Shown here: positions 21,070 through 33,021 of the stretch, piece after piece | Layout: every line of letters starts with the position of its first letter | How positions within the stretch are numbered: position 1 is the first letter of the stretch | Assembly: GCF_050003625.1 (NCBI RefSeq) | Contig: NC_134398.1 | Span: 86,429,983-86,493,982 of the forward strand | Direction of reading: 5' to 3' | Source: Haematobia irritans | Lineage: Eukaryota; Arthropoda; Insecta; Diptera; Muscidae | Length of the DNA stretch: 64,000 nt | The notes under the pieces: model-generated | The model's database searches: none | What the model was told of the DNA's origin: nothing | What the model saw: the letters and a program-made list of their open reading frames with translations, nothing else | Program-made: the position numbers and the translations under genes

Positions 21070-23198
21070 CACACAAAAAATTATTACCAAATTTTTTTCA
21101 ATTAAACATTTAACTGAATTTGGAAACGGATTCAATTAATATGTTAATTGATTCAATTAATTATTTAATCAAATCCGAATAAAAACCAATTAAAAAAATG
21201 ATATTTGATATTTGATATTTGTTACGTTTCCAATTAAAATATTAATTGATTCAACCAATTTGTTAATCAATTCGGAAATAATTTTCAATTACAAACGTGA
21301 TTGAAAAATTTTCCGTTTCCAATTACACATGTGATTGATCCAATCACCTTTGTGATTGAAATTGAATAATTTTGAGCAATGGAAAGAGCGAAAAGAGAAC
21401 AAGAGAATGGGTACTTATAAAAAAATGTGTGATGGAGAGATCCGTCTGTGGAAGTAACTCGTAACGAACGGTTGGGTTTTTGTTTTTCGCGTAAATTGAA
21501 AAACATGATTGGCGACATTCTGTCTGCTGCATTCAAAATGTGTGCATAAATATTTTCAACGCAACAACATATCATAGCAAAGGGTTGAAATAAATAAAGT
21601 GTGCAACAACAAATGGTCACGTGGTAAACGTTTGAAAAAATATATGAGAGTACGCGAGAACGCATTAGAAATTATCTGTGTTTGTGTTTTGTGGTATTGT
21701 AAAAATGGAAAACAATCTACGTTTATTGAAGGTAAGACATTGTGAAATGTGAATACCGTTTTCTATTGAAGCCTGTTTACATTAACAAACTAAAATAATA
21801 ATATATTTTTTATTCATATATTTTAGTGAGCAATTTTATTTCGTGAAATTGGTCAATCAATCAACTCCATCATTTTATCAAATATATAAGAATATACGAA
21901 TATGTTAGCAATCAAAAGGTGGGTACCATATTGATCTTTTAAAATTATAATTTTTTTCACTCCTAGTTTTCTTAAAACCAAGAGCGGTATGGGTTTGTTG
22001 GGTCTTGAAGTTGCGAAGTAGCGTTGGCATTAAATTGTATTTTTGTTTTACCTGCCTTTTTCAGTTTGAACCCAAGTAGAGAGCAGTATATCTGATATAT
22101 AAACTAATGAGCTGAATTATGTAATGGTAAAAAAGTTCTTTCTTTTGAATTTAAAAATATGAAAAATATCCGAAAATAATAAAAAAATATGTATTTCCAT
22201 TTATATTTTTTTTCTATTTCCAGAATTTGCAAAGTATCATAAACATAATACCAAATATTTCATTGTTTTGCCATAATTTTTTCTTTGATTGGTTCAAGTT
22301 TTAATAGACGATTTCAATGTGTGGAAATTTTGGAAAGGAATTGTACTAAAATTAATTAATTATTACCGAGCTCCTTAATACACCTTTTTATGCTAGAAGA
22401 CTACAACTGCAAAAGAAGATTATAAATCTGCAACCTGGAACTAAGAATTTAACTTGATATTCTATGCAGGTAAGTTTTAGCAAAATTAACTTTTAATTGA
22501 ACAAAATTAAATTCGAATTATACTGTTTACTTTCAGAAAAACTAATTTAGCTTACAGGCTGCTGATTTATTGGAAATCTAGGCGCATTTACATATTAGAA
22601 GGAACATGCTGACATGGTTATTATGATAAGGAAGATAATGATTTATATAGTCTATTTTTTTCACCCTATAGTTGTTATTGATAGTAATTGTATGTGTAAG
22701 TTATGTTAGAACAAAACACAAATGACAAGAACCAAATTTATTTGTCTATTGCATAATTCAAAAATTAATAATATATTAAATATATTCTATAAGGAACACA
22801 TATTTTCTTTTATTTCAAATAAAACTAAATATGATTTTGGGGGCGCAATATATAAATTTTTTGATTGAAATTTATAGCCAATTTCAATTAATTATTTAAT
22901 TGAATGAATCAAATAGTTGATTGATTTTTGTCGCGAAATTGATTAAAATTTTAATTGATTCAATTAAAACTGTGATTGAATTTTATGTTAAAATTCAATC
23001 ACGTTTTTAATTGATTCAATCACACAATTAATTGATTCCGTTACAAAAGTCAATTAAATTTTTAATTGAAAATCGTGTTGGTCTTCAATCAAAATGGGTG
23101 ATTGATACTATCATTTTCGTGATTGAAGACATTTCAATTAAAAAAATGATTGAATCCGCGATTTTCGTGATTGAAATCAAAAAAAATTTTTTTGTGTG
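21070..23198. mobile_element. Family J DNA element, copy J1
   Basis: Termini CACACAAAAAAT and ATTTTTTTGTGTG are inverted and flanked by TA at 21068-21069 and 23199-23200. Both subterminal regions (21100-21360 and 22860-23180) are packed with AATTGATTCAATTAA-type palindromic words. The interior has donor- and acceptor-like sites (TTGAAG|GTAAGA near 21730, ATGCAG|GTAAGT near 22468, TACTTTCAG near 22535) but no long ORF. Related copies lie at 61.54-62.57 kb and inverted at 41.09-43.46 kb. Confidence 0.75.
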
Positions 23199-23253
23199 TA
23201 GTAAACGTAAATATTCTAGTTGAACTAAAGCCAATTTTTAAAAGAAAACTTAC

Positions 23254-23296
23254 CAGTTCTCTATTTTTTATTTGTTCGAATTCATCTGGAGTTGCT
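23254..23296 (-). other. Microexon-like unit 3 of H2
   Basis: On the minus strand: TTTCAG before, 43 bases beginning AGCAACTCCAGATGAATTCG, then GTAAGTTTTC. Confidence 0.45.
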
Positions 23297-23425
23297 CTGA
23301 AATTAAATATTGTTTTTACAACAAAGAAAAACATTAAACTGGTTTCCAACAAAATTAATTAACAAATAATAATATACATAAAAAATATTCTTTTTAAAAG
23401 AAAGTCATATTAAAAAAATACTTAC

Positions 23426-23478
23426 CAATTTATGAATAAACTATACGCTGAGATATAACAAAAATTTTCCAAATTCAT
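23426..23478 (-). other. Microexon-like unit 4 of H2
   Basis: On the minus strand: AATTCCAG before, 53 bases beginning ATGAATTTGGAAAATTTTT, then GTAAGTATTT. It matches the first unit of H1. Confidence 0.45.
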
Positions 23479-24755
23479 CTGGAATTGAATATTAATTGTT
23501 TACATAGAATAATAAAAATTTCAGTACACTTTCAATTTCAACATATTTTCCTCAATATTCGTATTAACTTTTTTCTAAACTACCGATAAAATATTAATAA
23601 CTTTCATTTAAAAGGTTTAATAAACAAACACCAATATATGTCTCAAAAATCCAAAATATTCCATGCCTTATACTCCCTTGTTGCATACCTACTTAAAAGA
23701 TGCAACAGCCCACGCCAACGCCAACTATACAACTGAAGCATGCCAAACAAAACCAAGCAAAGCCAAAACATTCCTACAACAACAAAAACACATGTGCCTT
23801 TATTGAAAACAACACCTCATCCACCCAAATAAACCATCCGCGAATAACAAACACACACACACAAACCACTAAATGAACAAAAATAAAAACAACCCCACGC
23901 TCATGTATACACAACAAAACTCAAGTAACATCATCCTTACATTAATCACATTCCACTATGCCGATAAAGATCTCTGTACTATGCATTAGTTCATCGTATC
24001 AGCTGACAATTTACTCTAGGAATAATATTCGTAAAGGCACACCAGTTTATGAACAATGAAACGTTTAACTTAAAATTTGCAAAATTTTCAAGAAATGTTA
24101 TCTACCATTTTTGACGAAAATGTCTATAAATTTAATTACATGTGAACTAAAAATATTTTATTGGGTAATTTTTTACCAACAAATATTAACTATAGGAATT
24201 GTCAGTAAGAAATTGCTATCCACTTTCAAGTTGATATTTCGTAAAAAAATATTTTCTCATACAAAAAAATCTTATAGTAAATTGCACTTATTATTTACAA
24301 AATACTTTACATTTCACAAGTAGTTTTATAGCATGACAAACGAATTTTTAACTATCAGTTAAGAAATTTTTTAAGGAAATTTCCATCGTATTTTGTAGGC
24401 CATGAACTAAACGATTGCTACTTAGAATTTGTAAAATTTCCTTCCGAGTAGTTAATTTTCGTTGAAGATACGAAAAATGAACTAAAATTCTGGAAAATTC
24501 TTGTAATAAATTATTGTAAAAATCTTCTTAAATTTACGAAACACTTTTTTTTTCTGTGTACTTATGTTCCAAACATTATTTTCCATTCCGAAAGTTGTGC
24601 TTGATATATCCCAACAAAACGAAAAAAATGGCAGTTGTTCCACAAACATTTATTTTTTCCATCATTTTTTTCCAGATAAAGAGTTTTCCTATCCTGTAAA
24701 AGAGTCAACGCTGATCAAAAATGTCTATACAGTTCTTCCAAACAAACATCCTTAA

Positions 24756-25271
24756 CCCTTTCACTACCGATGTCCACTTACAAAGACATTCGAAAAAGAC
24801 ACCAAATTCTATTTTCCCACATAGTTTCGATTTATTTCTCGATGTTATTATAAAATAGGGGCTTTAAACTAAATAAGCTATAAATATTTTCCATATTGGT
24901 GAGCACTAAAATACATTTTTATAAACTTCTTTAATAATAAACGAAAAATACGAAAATTTGAGGCAATTTTTCTACTGTATGTTTGTAGTAAATGGACATT
25001 TATACAAAAACTATAGCTGATACTTTTTCGGGTTCTTTTTTGTATTTTTTCTCACACTTTGAAAGATATTATAGGCCAAATAGCTCTTATTTTCGTAAGG
25101 CCATTTGGTCACAATTCAAGAATCAAGTTTTCAGAACAAGGTCATATAGCTCTTGAAGTAGTTGAGGTAGGTTCTCAAAATGACAATTTTTGTTCTACAT
25201 GCTGTTAGTACAAGTAAAAACAGAAGAAAAATTAAAGCTTTTATCATGGGGGTTTTTCGGTAGTGAAAGGG
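24756..25271. mobile_element. 516-bp piggyBac-type MITE
   Basis: Terminal inverted repeats CCCTTTCACTACCGA, flanked by TTAA at 24752-24755 and 25272-25275. CCC termini with TTAA are the piggyBac-superfamily hallmark. The interior is AT-rich without an ORF. Confidence 0.85.
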
Positions 25272-25529
25272 TTAAAGTTAAAAGATAATGGTTAACGATG
25301 TACAGTGGTCGATTTGAAATATTTAGGCGGCCAAAAATATTTTTGGACGTTAATGGCTTCGAAAGACTGTATTTTAAAAAAACTACCTATTTATTTAAAA
25401 AAATAAATAAGAAAAACATATATTTTATAATAAAAAACACATTTTATTCTCATAAATCATAAATAAATAAAAATGAATTAAATTTTCTTATTGAAAGATG
25501 TTTCTATCTCGACTTCTTCGTGCTCAATA

Positions 25530-28443
25530 CTATATTGTGTGGGGCTCGGCAGGTTCTAATAGTTCTATAACTTCACTAGAAAAAATCTTGTGTGAAGTTT
25601 TCTTTAACGATATTTCACTACTTACGAGTGGATCTGAAGTAAGGAGCAATCTTTGATATCACGGTTGCATTCTTCCCTTGAAAATTTTCTTGAAAAATTC
25701 TGTCTGTATGACCGAAAATGTTTATTTCGTGCTTCTGCAGCCTCCTCCGACAATTGGCCGATGGGCAACAGTGCATTATCTATGATGGTCGCCCCATGTA
25801 ATAGTAATTTATGCATTGTTGGAGTCATGGGATGCCAGTCGTATAATTCCACATACATTTGCGCGGTGTTGAAGGCATATTCTTTGAATTTTATTGTATT
25901 TATTTTGTGTCCACTTGAAATCGCCTCTAATAAGATTTTAAATCTATATATTAATTCGTGGTTAATGCCTGTTATGTCCGCCGCTAATTCTGTGTTTTCA
26001 AAAAATCTCCTACTCGTATTTCCATCATTGGTATTACCAAAATTGGCTTTAGGCATGTCAACCAACAGGCCAGTTTCTAAGCGGAATCTTTCTTGGATTT
26101 CTTTTTTCCTTTCTTCTTCTAATGCTTTCTCTTCCTGGGTCCTTTTCTTTCCATATTTCTTCACGGGCAATTTATATGCCAAATGCAGAATGCTCTCAAA
26201 AATACGTATTCTTGCGTGTAATACCGAAATCCCAAACTTAAGAGCATCGGGACTTATTTCGTTCTGTTTGCTTAAATTATTGAAATCTTTGGAAGTGGCG
26301 CCACATATATAGCATCGGCTAGTTGAGGTCGTGTTGGTTACAGCATTGCAAACTTTGCCATCAACCATGGTCATTTTCAAAATGTGATTATAATCAAATT
26401 CTTTTCCATCAATATGTACTTTTGTAGGTGTTAGGATCTTAATTTCATTTTGCACGTAACATATTTCCTCTTTTGTTACATTTGTAGTTTCTTTCACATA
26501 CCGAAATCTGATGGGGCTAGGGTTGCCAGATGATGGTTGCCGAAATCCGGGACATTGCGCCGTACATTCCGGGATTTGTCGGGACAAGCAAAAACAGTCA
26601 TACTTTTCGATATTAGTTCCCCATATTTTATCACTTGGTAAATTTGCATAAACGCCATGGCGTAGTCGTAATTGTCAGCAAGCTTTGAAACTCCTAAATA
26701 TATTGGAGCCTCTGAAACTTTCTCCCAAGATGGCTGCGACGATTTTATATAAAACGTAAATAATTTTGGGAATATTTTTTTTTTAAACGGAAACCGAAAC
26801 TCATATTTACTGGCATATTACTTTCGGGTTTGGCAAACAAACTTAAGCTCTGAGGTGACAATCGCTGCTTCTTTTGTAGTGGCTTTCGACTGGACTGGGA
26901 ATTTGGATATCGCAATGGACATGGTTTTAGGTATATTTCGTATCCGAATTGGGGATTGTTATAGTGTCACTAAAGGGTCTATGGTAATCATAGGATAAAA
27001 TCGAACTTTGAAATGATGGCAGGGAGCACAAACTTGACTTATAATTTGTTAAAATGTATTTTGCAGAAAAACGTGAATTGCACATTTGCGTATATTTTTT
27101 TTTACATTTACTACTCAAGTGACAGCTGATGATTTTGATTTTTTTCTCAAAGTAGTGAGATTAAATGAAATGGTACAAAATCGGACAAACAAATGTACAT
27201 TTAAAATGTATAAAAATCCAAAACCAAAAATATTTTTGAAAGCGATTTAATTTTAAATCGTTTTCATTTTTAAGAAATGTAAAAAAAAATAAAACATATG
27301 CCTTGAGTAATTGAAATTCCGGGATATTTGGTAAATTTTGTGAAAGATCCGGGACACTTCCTAGAGACGAAATTCCGGGACAATCCAGGCGAATCCCGGC
27401 CATCTGGCAAGCCTAGATGGGGCGGCAAAATCGTGGTGATGATGGTGTTGGGTTTTGCCACAACACTTTATTGTTTTCTTTACCACCAATAATTTGAAGC
27501 GGGACAAAAGAACTCAAAAATATACTAGCATCGGATTCGACGTCTTCTGAGAATTTTTGTTTGTACCGCGCTTGTTGTGACCCGTCACAACCCCATTTAT
27601 AAATGATCGTTAATGACTTTCTTTCAATTTCGTTAAGGGTTAATAACACTTCTTCCAGGTAGATTGATAACCGTTGAATAGTATGATCCATTAGGTATTG
27701 TAAATTAATTTCTGCGCAGGTAGCCGTTACTCGCAATGCCGTCTTTGGTGGGTAGCATTCTTGTTTTGCTTTCAACAAAAGGTCGTAACAAGGGTAATGC
27801 TTTGGGTTAGTTGCCCTTATTATTTCATATTGTCGTCTTGTTAGATCAGCTTCTACGAACATTTTGAGTGCTTGGAACGGGGTCAAAGGAGCAATGGTTT
27901 CATTGGTCTTGGAATAGGCTTTTCTATATTGACTAGCCTTTGTTGGCGAATTTCCTATTTCTTTGAGCACTTTTGAGGCATTTCTCTGTCCCTTCGTTTG
28001 CAATATGACTTGTGCGGCATGTATAATCATTTCATCATCAACATTTGATCGAAGTTCCTCAGTTTTTCTTCTCTTGCTTCGTTCGAAAATGATTTGCTCG
28101 GACGACCTGGTTGATTAAGCGAATGCACTGGTATTTCAAAAGTGCCTTCCAGCCAATTCTGGTTGTTTTTCATAAAAACTTCTTCAACTTTATGAGCTTT
28201 TAGCCATCTCTGTTTAAACTCGTGTTTGATGTAGGAAAATTTATGTTTAAGGTCCTTTTTTCTTTCCACAGTGTCTCCGCAAGACAATAGCAAGTGGTTT
28301 TCTAAAAATTCCAATTTTTCATCCATATTTGGTAAATTTTGAATTTGCATTTGCTCAAACAGACATTTACGAGTTACTATTTTCACCCCCGATGAACTAG
28401 GCATCTCCATAGCAAAATTTTTTTTTTTTAATTTTTTTAACAA
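25530..28443 (-). pseudogene. Transib/RAG1-like transposase, broken
   Basis: Three minus-strand pieces make one protein of about 680 residues, the usual Transib size. The first (28443 to about 28090) has no catalytic residues. The second (to 27413) has KWGCDGSQQARYKQKF, with a candidate catalytic Asp, and ends PSSPRFCRPI. The third (26509 down) has MVDGKVCNAVTN, a Cys pair (CYICGATSKDF) and GQLSEEAAEARNKHFR, whose Glu aligns with the RAG1 catalytic Glu region (ASEGNESGNKLFR). Lesions: a frameshift near 28090, after which the true frame reads FERSKRRKTEELRSNVDDEM; a 906-bp hAT-type insertion at 26518; and a frameshift near 25660, beyond which RLLLTSDPLVSSE continues to a stop at 25530. Conserved blocks were recognised from memory of the family. 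Confidence 0.75.
26518..27415. mobile_element. 898-bp hAT-type non-autonomous element
   Basis: Termini TAGGGTTGCCAGATG and, inverted, TAGGCTTGCCAGATG, flanked by the 8-bp duplication GATGGGGC (26510-26517 and 27416-27423). Subterminal CCGGGA words recur at both ends (26545-26585 and 27318-27400). Eight-base duplications and such ends are typical of hAT. It interrupts the Transib transposase between its CRPI and RFRY codons. No ORF inside resembles a transposase. Confidence 0.9.
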
Positions 28444-28996
28444 ACTACTTTGAACTGCTGTCTGCTGGATTCTGCGAGATTCTGCGGGATTCTGCGGCTC
28501 TTGTTTTTTTTAAAGAAAAGCTAAATGTGTAACGTATTCAATAAACAAAAAAATATGATCCGGACGAATCCTGATCCATAACAAAATTGCTTTTGAAATT
28601 AAAAAAAATTATTTTTTTATGTGAAAAAGAGGATATGTTCAACTACCGAAAAATATAACGAAAGTTAAAAATAAAAGTTAAAACTATTATTTATCTAATA
28701 GAAGCTTACTTGAGCTATTGGAATCACTTTCACTTCACTACACAACTTAAAATAAGAATACATGCGTATTGCGAAATTTGATATAATCCGGGCACCCAAA
28801 TCGAAATACGTATCACGTCAACGATCAAATTGCGTCTAATTGCACGGAAGAGGTAACGTATGGTTGTTAAAAAAAGGATGGGGGGTAATTCGGGGAAGTG
28901 TTTACTACAGGTAGACGTCAAAATTTTATGCCTACTAGGAATTTCAAATTTTGACTTTTGGCCGCTTAATTACTCAATATATACCTATGTGCGATG

Positions 28997-29490
28997 GTTG
29001 TTTGTCTAAATTTTCGCTTGGGTGTGTAAGATAAAACAAAGCGGTATAGAGATTGAATGCGTAGCACCGAAAAATAAAATAAATAAAACACAAGGATTTA
29101 GTTTTCTTTTCAATAATCTTTCAATAAAACGTAATTTTATTGAATTTCTTGGGAGACAATATTTACCTTTTTTCACAAAATTGTTGTTACAAGGACGTAA
29201 TCCAATAACGAATAAAAACAAAAGCTTAGGCGCCGAAAGACGGTAATGGCGCGACTCGTTAGAAAAATGTAATGAATTGTGCTGAAAGCACAAGGCTGCA
29301 TCCAGAGCTTAGTGTACATTTTCTAACGAGGGGAAAATTGTCATTTTACAATATTTTAAGTCCCCATCTAACGAATAAATTTTTACCATAATTTGAACTT
29401 AAACAGAGATACTGAAAATGCAAATAAATCATTTGATTCTTGAATAAAAAGGTAAATTATAGTTTTTTGGTCGAAAACTGGTAACATTAA
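28997..29490. other. Sequence without a recognisable feature
   Basis: AT-rich with short ORFs on both strands that have no recognisable content. I see no inverted termini here. Confidence 0.4.
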
Positions 29491-29608
29491 CTGAATGGCG
29501 TCGTCATCAAAAATGGGTATCAGGGATAAAAGGTAGCATAGCTCTACTCAGTCTCTCTCAAATCAGTGTAGTAAATTAATTTGGTGTGTGCATGTTAAAA
29601 ATCTTTCT

Positions 29609-29752
29609 GCGATCACCTGTCATACAGCGGCCGAAACAATTGACTTATTGAAAGAACATTTCAACGACAACATTATTTCGAGAAATGGACCGGTGAATTG
29701 GCCTCCACGCTCGTGTGATTTGACATCACTCGATTATTTTTTGTGGGTATAG
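29609..29752 (+). pseudogene. Mariner-superfamily transposase fragment
   Basis: A 47-codon remnant reads ITCHTAAETIDLLKEHF then RNGPVNWPPRSCDLTSLDYF and stops at TAG. It matches the QQDGATCHTA... PPRSCDLTPLDYFLWG region of the transposase at 34042-34746, in the opposite orientation. Both ends are lost; the MITE at 29788 begins just after it. Confidence 0.85.
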
Positions 29753-29787
29753 CTGAAGTGACCCCCAGGACCCTAGCTACGCCAATA

Positions 29788-30361
29788 CCCAGCAAAAAAG
29801 CGTCGCCAAAAAAGCAATGAAAATGTTCTTTTTGGATCCGGAAGTGGTGCAAAATTGACGCAGAAGCGATGAATTTAACATGGGCTTGTCATAGGACGAA
29901 AGTCCTCCATTTCAACAGCCGTTGCACTGAATTTGCATCACTTCTTTAGGTGTGATCCGAATTCAATGTTTTGGATGTAAATTAAAAAATTCTGTGATAT
30001 TTTGGCAAATAAATAATTTTTATAATTTTTTATCATTTTTAATGGATTTTAACGCTTGTCGGAACCGTTTGACCTCAAATATTTTCAAAAAATCCCAATT
30101 TTTTTAGATTGGATTTAGAATTTTTTTTTGACAAAATTTAAATGATTTGTACCATTTTATGAATTCTTACTCTGTTTTTAACCTATTTGAAACAAAAAAA
30201 AATTAAATTACCCATTAGAAGTATGAAAAAAATATGTTATACAAAATTGAATTAAAAGAACTTCCTGGGAAGTTAAAATAAAGAACATCATTGGGAGTGC
30301 ATCTTCTGGAAGTGCTTTTAAAGTTGTGCCTTTGGAAGAACTTCCAAATTTTTTTGCTGGG
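29788..30361. mobile_element. 574-bp TA-flanked MITE with CCCAGCAAAAAA ends
   Basis: Left end CCCAGCAAAAAAGCG and right end AAATTTTTTTGCTGGG are inverted, with TA at 29786-29787 and 30362-30363. Internal pieces recur at 47367-47615, at 51560-51700 and, inverted, at 43905-44010 (GGAAGTGCTTTTAAAGTTGT). Non-coding. Confidence 0.85.
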
Positions 30362-30363
30362 TA

Positions 30364-31248
30364 GTTAACTGGCAGTTAAAGCCTAACGGAGTTACATGAA
30401 AATGGGAAGCCCTCATTAACTGGACACACACCCAAATTGAATGCAAGCTTACAAACATATTAATCACCAACAAAATGTGTCTCTTATGTAGAGGAAAAGC
30501 TATTTGATCTTATTTGATTATCTCATTGTGTTATGCTGATGAACGAGGGAGCTCTGTTCGCAAACTTTTCCAGTAAAAACCAGCAAGGGAGTAAGATTGA
30601 ATTTTACTCTCTTTGCTAAAAATTGCAGAAAAGTACGCGAACGGCATCCAGTAACTATTTGTACATTCAAAATTTTAGTTTCTTAAATATTAAAAACAAA
30701 AAACGAATCCTGCTTTTTAACTTCCAATTGTAGTTGCGGAATATGTACATTTGACTGGCTTTTTGGTGTAAACGAACGACTTTCAGTAAACATTTGTTAT
30801 AGTTATAAAAAATTATAGGGTTATCGAAGGGAGCAATAGTATACTCTAACATATAAAGAAATACAGTACAATCCGAACTACAAACACCCGACTGATTCGG
30901 TCGACACAACTAATACCACATATGGTGTTGGTTGGGTCTGCCGACGATATTGGTTGTGGCTAGTTTCATCATTCGGTTTTGTTGCCAAACCTAAATCATA
31001 CTCATAACCGAATTAAAAATCATTTACTTCCCAGTTAAATATTATATTTTTTTATTTAAATATACGTATAGTGGTACAAATAAATCTAAAGTAAAAGTAA
31101 TTAGTAGATACAAATTTGTGTCTAGAATCCCTATTTATTGCACCAAAATGAATCCACGCCCAAAGGAGGAATATGATCACTTCGTAGAGCAAAATGTTAT
31201 TTTTTGATGGGGAACATGTAACATGGTTGTCGCAACGAGAAAACATTT
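30364..31248. other. Mostly unique sequence, small MITE-end fragment
   Basis: The first 45 bases match an end of the MITE at 4705-4917 (CTAACGGAGTTACATGAAAA). Beyond that I see no gene and no repeat boundary. Confidence 0.4.
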
Positions 31249-33021
31249 TTATACCCTTCACCACTACTGTGGTACAGGGTATAATAAGTTTGTGCATTTG
31301 TATGTAACGCCAAGAAATAATTGTCATAGACCCATCTTTTAGTATACCGATCGGCTTAGAATTAAATTCTGAGTCGATTTAGCGATGTCCGTCTGTCTGT
31401 CTGTCTGTCTGTCCGTCTGTCCGTCCGTCCGTCTGTATATGTAATTTTGTGCACAAAGTACAGGTCGCAGTTTAAGTCCGATCGTCCTCAAATTTGACAT
31501 AACGTCTTTCTTCGGGTAGAAGACAATCGGTTCAGATTTAGATATAGCTGCCATATATAGTTATCACCGATTTGATCATAATTCACGTATTTATGAACCG
31601 ACGTTCTTCAAATTTTGTACATCTGAATGTTTTGTCAGTCCCGTAAAAACTGCCAAATATCAGCTAAATCGGTTCAGATTTATATATAGCTCCCATATAT
31701 ATCTTTCGTCCGATTTGGACTTATATGGCCCCAAAAGCGAGAGTTTTGTCCTGATTTGCTTCAAATTTTGCACAACGAGTAAGTTTAATAGTATCGTTAA
31801 TTGTGCCAAATTTAGTTGAAATCGGTTCAGATTTAGATATAGCTCCCTTATATATCTTTCGTCCGATTTTGACTTATATGGCTTCAAAAGCCAGAGTTTT
31901 GGCCTGATTTGATTAAAATTTTGTACGTTTAATAGTATCGTTAATTGTGCCAAATTTAGTTGAAATCGGTTCAGATTTAGATATAGCTCCCATATATATC
32001 TTTCGACCGATTTAGACTTATATGGCCCCAAAAGCCAGAGTTTTGCCCTGATTTGCTTCAAATTTTGCACAACAAGTACGTTTAGTAGTATCGTTAAGTG
32101 TGCTTAATTTGGTTAAAATCGGTTCCGATTTAGATATAGCTCCCATATATATCTTTCGTCCGATTTGGATTTATATGGCCTCAAAATCCAGAGTTTTGCC
32201 CTGAGTTGCTTGAAATTTTGCACAAGGAGTACCTTTTATAGTATCGTTAATTGTGCAAAATTTAGTTGAAGTCGCTTTAGATTTAGATATAGCTCCCATA
32301 TATATCATTCGCCCGATTTTGACTAATATGCCCACAGAGGCAAAAGTGCTACTCTGATTTACGTGAAATTTTGCAGAGGGAGTAGAATTGAACTTGAAAC
32401 GTTGCACAGGCAGTAGAATTTAGGTTCTGCATATGCGTGTTTATTTTGGTTGAAATCGGTTCAGATTTTGATATAGCTCCCATATATATCTTTCGCCCGA
32501 TTTTCGGTCATATGACCACAGAGGTCGAAGTTGTTATCCGATTTATGTGACATTTTGCACAGGGAGTAGCTTCAACATAGTAACTATGCATGTGAAATTT
32601 GATTGCAATAGGTTCAGATTTCGATATAGATTCCATATATATGTTTTTCCTATTTAGGCAAAACTGGCCGAAATACCTACATTTTCCTTATCAAATCGCC
32701 ACTGCTAAGTCGAAAACTTATCAAAATGACTCAAATTTTCCTATTACTCTATTACACATATATCGACCCATAAATCATAAATACACTTTTGCGAAGTTGC
32801 CTCAAAATTGGTTCATATTTAAATGTTTCCTATATTTTTTTACTAACATTGTGTTCCACCTCAGCGCATTAGCCGACTTAAATGTAAAATCTATAAGTAT
32901 TGCAGAACACTGTACAGATCTGCTGGACGGATTTGATATGGTATCGAAAATGTGGACTTACAAAGTGGTGAAGGGTATAATATAGTCGGCCCCGCCCGAC
33001 TTTAGACTTTCCTTACTTGTT
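31249..33021 (-). repeat. Interspersed repeat family C, copy C2
   Basis: In reverse orientation it runs from TATACCCTTCACCACTACTG to GGCCCCGCCCGACTTTAGAC. It has about eight degenerate units with TCGGTTCAGATTTAGATATA and CTCCCATATATATCTTTCG, and a GTCTGTCTGTCCGTC tract at 31388-31436. The predicted ORFs with repeated KSKSDERYIWELYLNLNRF segments are translations of this unit, not proteins. Confidence 0.88.

Larger units (their letters stand above)
15234..24558 (-). mobile_element. Family H long DNA element, copy H2, with nested insertions
   Basis: Ends are TA|CACTGAAAAAACCG and TTTTTTTTTCTGTG|TA, so both flanks are TA. It is the inverted counterpart of H1. Nested inside are a TTAA-type MITE (16262-16521), a copia element (16544-20893) and family J (21070-23198); without them it is about 2.6 kb. 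It contains four microexon-like units on the minus strand. No transposase is recognised. The TA duplication and the ACACWGAAAAA terminus suggest a non-autonomous Tc1/mariner-superfamily element. Confidence 0.72.
25301..28991 (-). mobile_element. Decayed Transib (RAG1-like) transposon
   Basis: The left end TACAGTGGTCGATTTG and inverted right end CACATAGGTATATATTG continue to a shared AAGCGGCCAAAA-type block about 25 bases in. The ends are flanked by the 5-bp duplication CGATG (25296-25300 and 28992-28996). The left terminus is one base away from CACAGTG, the V(D)J signal heptamer that Transib ends also resemble. A disrupted transposase lies inside on the minus strand, split by a hAT-type insertion. 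Five-base, GC-rich target duplications are characteristic of Transib. Confidence 0.75.

Noticed and set aside
6774..24558. A Polinton/Maverick or other giant self-synthesising transposon
   Set aside because: Inverted arms are long, but there is no polymerase, integrase, ATPase or capsid gene; the coding sequence inside belongs to separate nested elements.
25653..26312. 219-codon plus-strand ORF
   Set aside because: Antisense shadow of the Transib transposase.
31660..32407. ORFs with repeated KSKSDERYIWELYLNLNRF-like segments
   Set aside because: They are translations of the degenerate family C unit; the same happens in the other C copies in other frames.
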